Source of the DNA: Chrysoperla carnea
Lineage: Eukaryota > Arthropoda > Insecta > Neuroptera > Chrysopidae
Reading direction: 5' to 3'
Length of the DNA stretch: 64,000 nt
NCBI RefSeq assembly: GCF_905475395.1
Contig: NC_058338.1
Location: forward strand, 44,117,935-44,181,934
Each line of letters opens with the position of its first letter. Positions within the stretch are counted from its first letter, which is position 1. This document shows, one piece after another, positions 63,001 to 64,000 of this stretch. The translations under genes were made by a program, and so were the position numbers. The notes beneath the pieces are model-generated. The model was not told the origin of the DNA and made no database searches. It saw only the letters and a list, made by a program, of their open reading frames with translations.

Positions 63001-64000
63001 ACCAAACAGTTCACATTAAAATATTAATTGTTCTTTTACATTGCATAGTATAAAAACAAAAATCACCAGTAAAATCATCTAAATCAGTACAGTTTATAAA
63101 GGCAATCATTTTGCCTGTAACGATATATTTGAATATCGTCATAAAAACTGATCTTAGAAATTTATTATACACCTATCATAACGTGTTATAATGTTATTAA
63201 AAGTCAACAGGAGCCAAGAGTAAAACAACCAGCCAGCGAAAACTAATACACAAAAAGAAATTTTATTTTGAAATTTGTCTTATCATTGATCATAAGCAGT
63301 AAAATTAATATTACTGCTACAAAACACAAAATAGCATATACATCGCCACAAGTCTCTGATTAATTTTATTATGTGGAAGCCATCTATCGATAAATATACT
63401 AGAGGCCTTTAATGGTTCACTTAAAACAACGAGGGATCATTTAACCCTGAGGGATCATTATAGAGCACTTTCCCCTATTATTAAAAAAGAATGAATAAAA
63501 ATAGAATTGAATATTTTAAGATCAGATATAGATATTTAAGGGAGCATTAGTTTAGGTTCTAAATTTTGGTAGAATTTAGACCTATTTTTCTGTATTTGAC
63601 TTACCTTAGAAGAAAGGTCTCTCTAAGAGGTGGCAAAGTACTTCTTGGACATACTGAATACTAAACTTTTTAAGGTTTATGTGCTTAAATTGTTGTAGTA
63701 CCTTAATGAATGTCTGTTAAACAATTCTTACAAGTCTGTATTATCTAATATTAAAGATTTAGTGGTGGATTAAGGAATAGTGGACTAAGGGGGGAAGTAT
63801 ACAGCGTGTAAGCTATAAAACCAGAGAGTAATGTTTGATTTTGTAAAATATTTTTAAAATACAGCTAGTAAAGATATAACTCTGAGTATTTCTTACCATT
63901 TAAACTAAACATGGGAACATGATGTGCATTTTCAATAATTTTTCTTGCCAATTGATTCTTAAGATAATTATTTGCTGTTTCTGAAGATTCTGGCGTATCT
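54095..64000 (-). CDS. Unrecognised gene, 3' part; C-terminus with RKR site and terminal Gly
   Basis: The last coding exon is 54095-54366. Its acceptor is strong (TTTTTTTGTATTCATTTCAG). An upstream exon at 63897-64000, cut by the window edge, ends at a consensus donor (G|GTAAGA). Both are in phase 1, so the codon GAT is rebuilt across a 9.5-kb intron. Exon 1 contributes residues such as NYLKNQLARKIIENAHHVPM. The last exon reads LTSKLQQFQESHHNNG, a basic triplet RKR, GLSMLARWKPFSDLGRD, DFKTVYGTDLLDVV and finally RARPAGQPLRWG before TAG. A basic cleavage-type site and a Gly at the very C-terminus would suit a secreted prohormone with an amidated end, but the signal peptide lies outside the window. 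I do not recognise the family. The intron holds the Helitrons, SINE and MITEs at 56-61 kb. Confidence 0.6.
54480..56400. other. Intronic, no feature seen
   Basis: AT-rich DNA within the 9.5-kb intron. The 73-codon plus-strand ORF at 55332-55553 and the 62-codon minus-strand ORF at 54910-55098 have no exon signals. Confidence 0.35.
56406..56945 (+). mobile_element. Non-autonomous Helitron-like element, full length
   Basis: The 5' end is A|TCCATACTAATATTATAAA. The 3' end is CCCAGCAAAGCGGG, then TAGTTCACAG and CTAG|T. TC at the start, CTRR at the end preceded by a small GC hairpin, and insertion between A and T are the Helitron rules. The 5' sequence is the one known from the Lep1-type Helitron-like repeats of moths. 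Inside are three diverged repeats of a unit with CACGCCTAAACGGCTGAACG and GATTTTGATGAAATTTGGTA (about 56460, 56635 and 56815). It has no coding capacity. A Helitron protein remnant lies 1 kb away at 57954. Confidence 0.75.
57258..57440 (-). mobile_element. tRNA-derived SINE, 5'-truncated copy
   Basis: It matches the tail and body of the SINE at 18640-18916: TAGGTTAGGTTATATTGGC, CCACCTTTCCGCTGATA and TTCAGAGGCTGAGTGCACC. The tRNA-like head is missing beyond about 57440. Confidence 0.7.
57858..58160 (-). mobile_element. Helitron 3' end with decayed Pif1-type helicase C-terminus
   Basis: Read on the minus strand, LAFAMSINKSQRESLSVCG is followed by INFKNSCFSHG, a stop where the family has Gln, LYAACSRVGIPT, and, one frame over, IFIYVPENKTKNVVYRRALL with a stop at 57954-57956. 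This is the last part of the Helitron Rep/helicase ('FAMTINKSQGQSL', 'YVACSRV', 'KNVVY' motifs). About 75 bp further on, the element ends with CTATCGGGTCAGCTAG. One stop and one frameshift make it dead. At 58146-58165 another Helitron-type end (GTTCACCGGGTCATCTAG) abuts the helicase sequence, suggesting a nested insertion. Confidence 0.8.
58345..58505 (+). repeat. Hairpin repeat family C, copy 4
   Basis: TACCTGAATAATAATAAA, AAATACCTGTTCACAATTC and TAGATAAATATGGTGGGAGT lead to ATATGCGTTTCCACCA. With the copy at 41825 it defines the unit length of about 160 bp. Confidence 0.7.
58506..60380. other. Intronic, no feature seen
   Basis: AT-rich DNA. No protein-like ORF or assignable repeat was recognised. 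Confidence 0.35.
60385..60700 (+). repeat. MITE family A, partial copy
   Basis: ATGTTTCAAACAAAAGCTGTT, shortened here to its core, is followed by GATAGGTCCTACGGACG, GTGGTGATGGACGGACGC and GGAAATGGATTACTAA. Neither end is intact. Confidence 0.6.
60818..61303 (+). mobile_element. Non-autonomous Helitron-like element, second family
   Basis: The 5' end is A|TCTATAATATAAAATCGG. The 3' end is ACGAAGTTCGCCGGGTCAG, then CTAG|T. The last 25 bp match, allowing for decay, the ends of the helicase-bearing remnant at 57858 and of the nested end at 58146. This element is therefore a plausible non-autonomous partner of that Helitron. The interior (TCTCGAGAGCAGCTGAACCG, GGATGGTTCTTACGG) has no coding capacity. 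Confidence 0.7.
61310..63890. other. Intronic, no supported feature
   Basis: There is a local duplication of TTTGGTTGCTTCATC at about 62005 and 62041. A minus-strand stretch near 62790-62920 reads some protein-like sequence (KSQEIGIAVLQHLNKETKN), but it is broken and not recognised. The 77-codon plus-strand ORF over it (62724-62957) is probably its shadow. Confidence 0.3.

Overview
This window is AT-rich nuclear DNA from an animal, almost certainly an insect. The evidence is intron-split genes with GT-AG junctions, TTTTNAG-type acceptors, tRNA-derived SINEs, Helitron ends of the type common in insects, degraded jockey-like LINEs and many short inverted-repeat elements. The order cannot be fixed from the sequence. 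The inverted-repeat family with a Tc-like 'GGGACTAAACTTA' tail reminds me of lacewing and beetle assemblies, but that is an impression only. No bacterial, organellar or integrated viral gene was recognised.

Layout. From 1 to about 27.9 kb there is no gene I can support. This stretch is a graveyard of mobile elements: foldback and MITE-like elements, a 1.3-kb inverted-repeat DNA transposon derivative holding a broken THAP-like zinc-finger fragment (2793-4090), a decayed LINE reverse transcriptase (about 8.6-9.2 kb), a 74-bp TA microsatellite, a SINE, and a six-copy 134-bp tandem array (26.4-27.25 kb) grown from the tail of a protein-like ORF. From 27.9 to 41 kb lies a compact cluster of three conserved single-copy genes. 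Pinin is on the minus strand (three coding exons). CCDC61, the VFL3/SAS-6-related centriole and basal-body protein, is on the plus strand (eight coding exons) and head-to-head with pinin. OPA3, a mitochondrial membrane protein, is on the minus strand (four coding exons) and tail-to-tail with CCDC61. All three reading frames rejoin in phase across the proposed junctions; the only weak point is the CCDC61 exon 4 donor, which appears to be GC.

From 41 to 64 kb the window is repeat-rich again. A minus-strand gene has its last coding exon at 54095-54366, and a phase-compatible exon at the right edge (63897-64000) implies a 9.5-kb intron. Its C-terminal protein carries a basic RKR site and ends in Gly; I do not recognise it. 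Three exon-like blocks at 48.1, 49.1 and 53.7 kb on the same strand may belong to another unrecognised gene. The rest includes a minus-strand LINE fragment (46 kb), two full-length non-autonomous Helitron-like elements (56.4-56.9 and 60.8-61.3 kb) and the decayed C-terminal end of a Helitron Pif1-type helicase (58 kb).

The three recognised genes act in different compartments (nuclear splicing, centriole or cilium, mitochondrion), and nothing suggests they are functionally linked. Their tight packing contrasts with the transposon-filled flanks.
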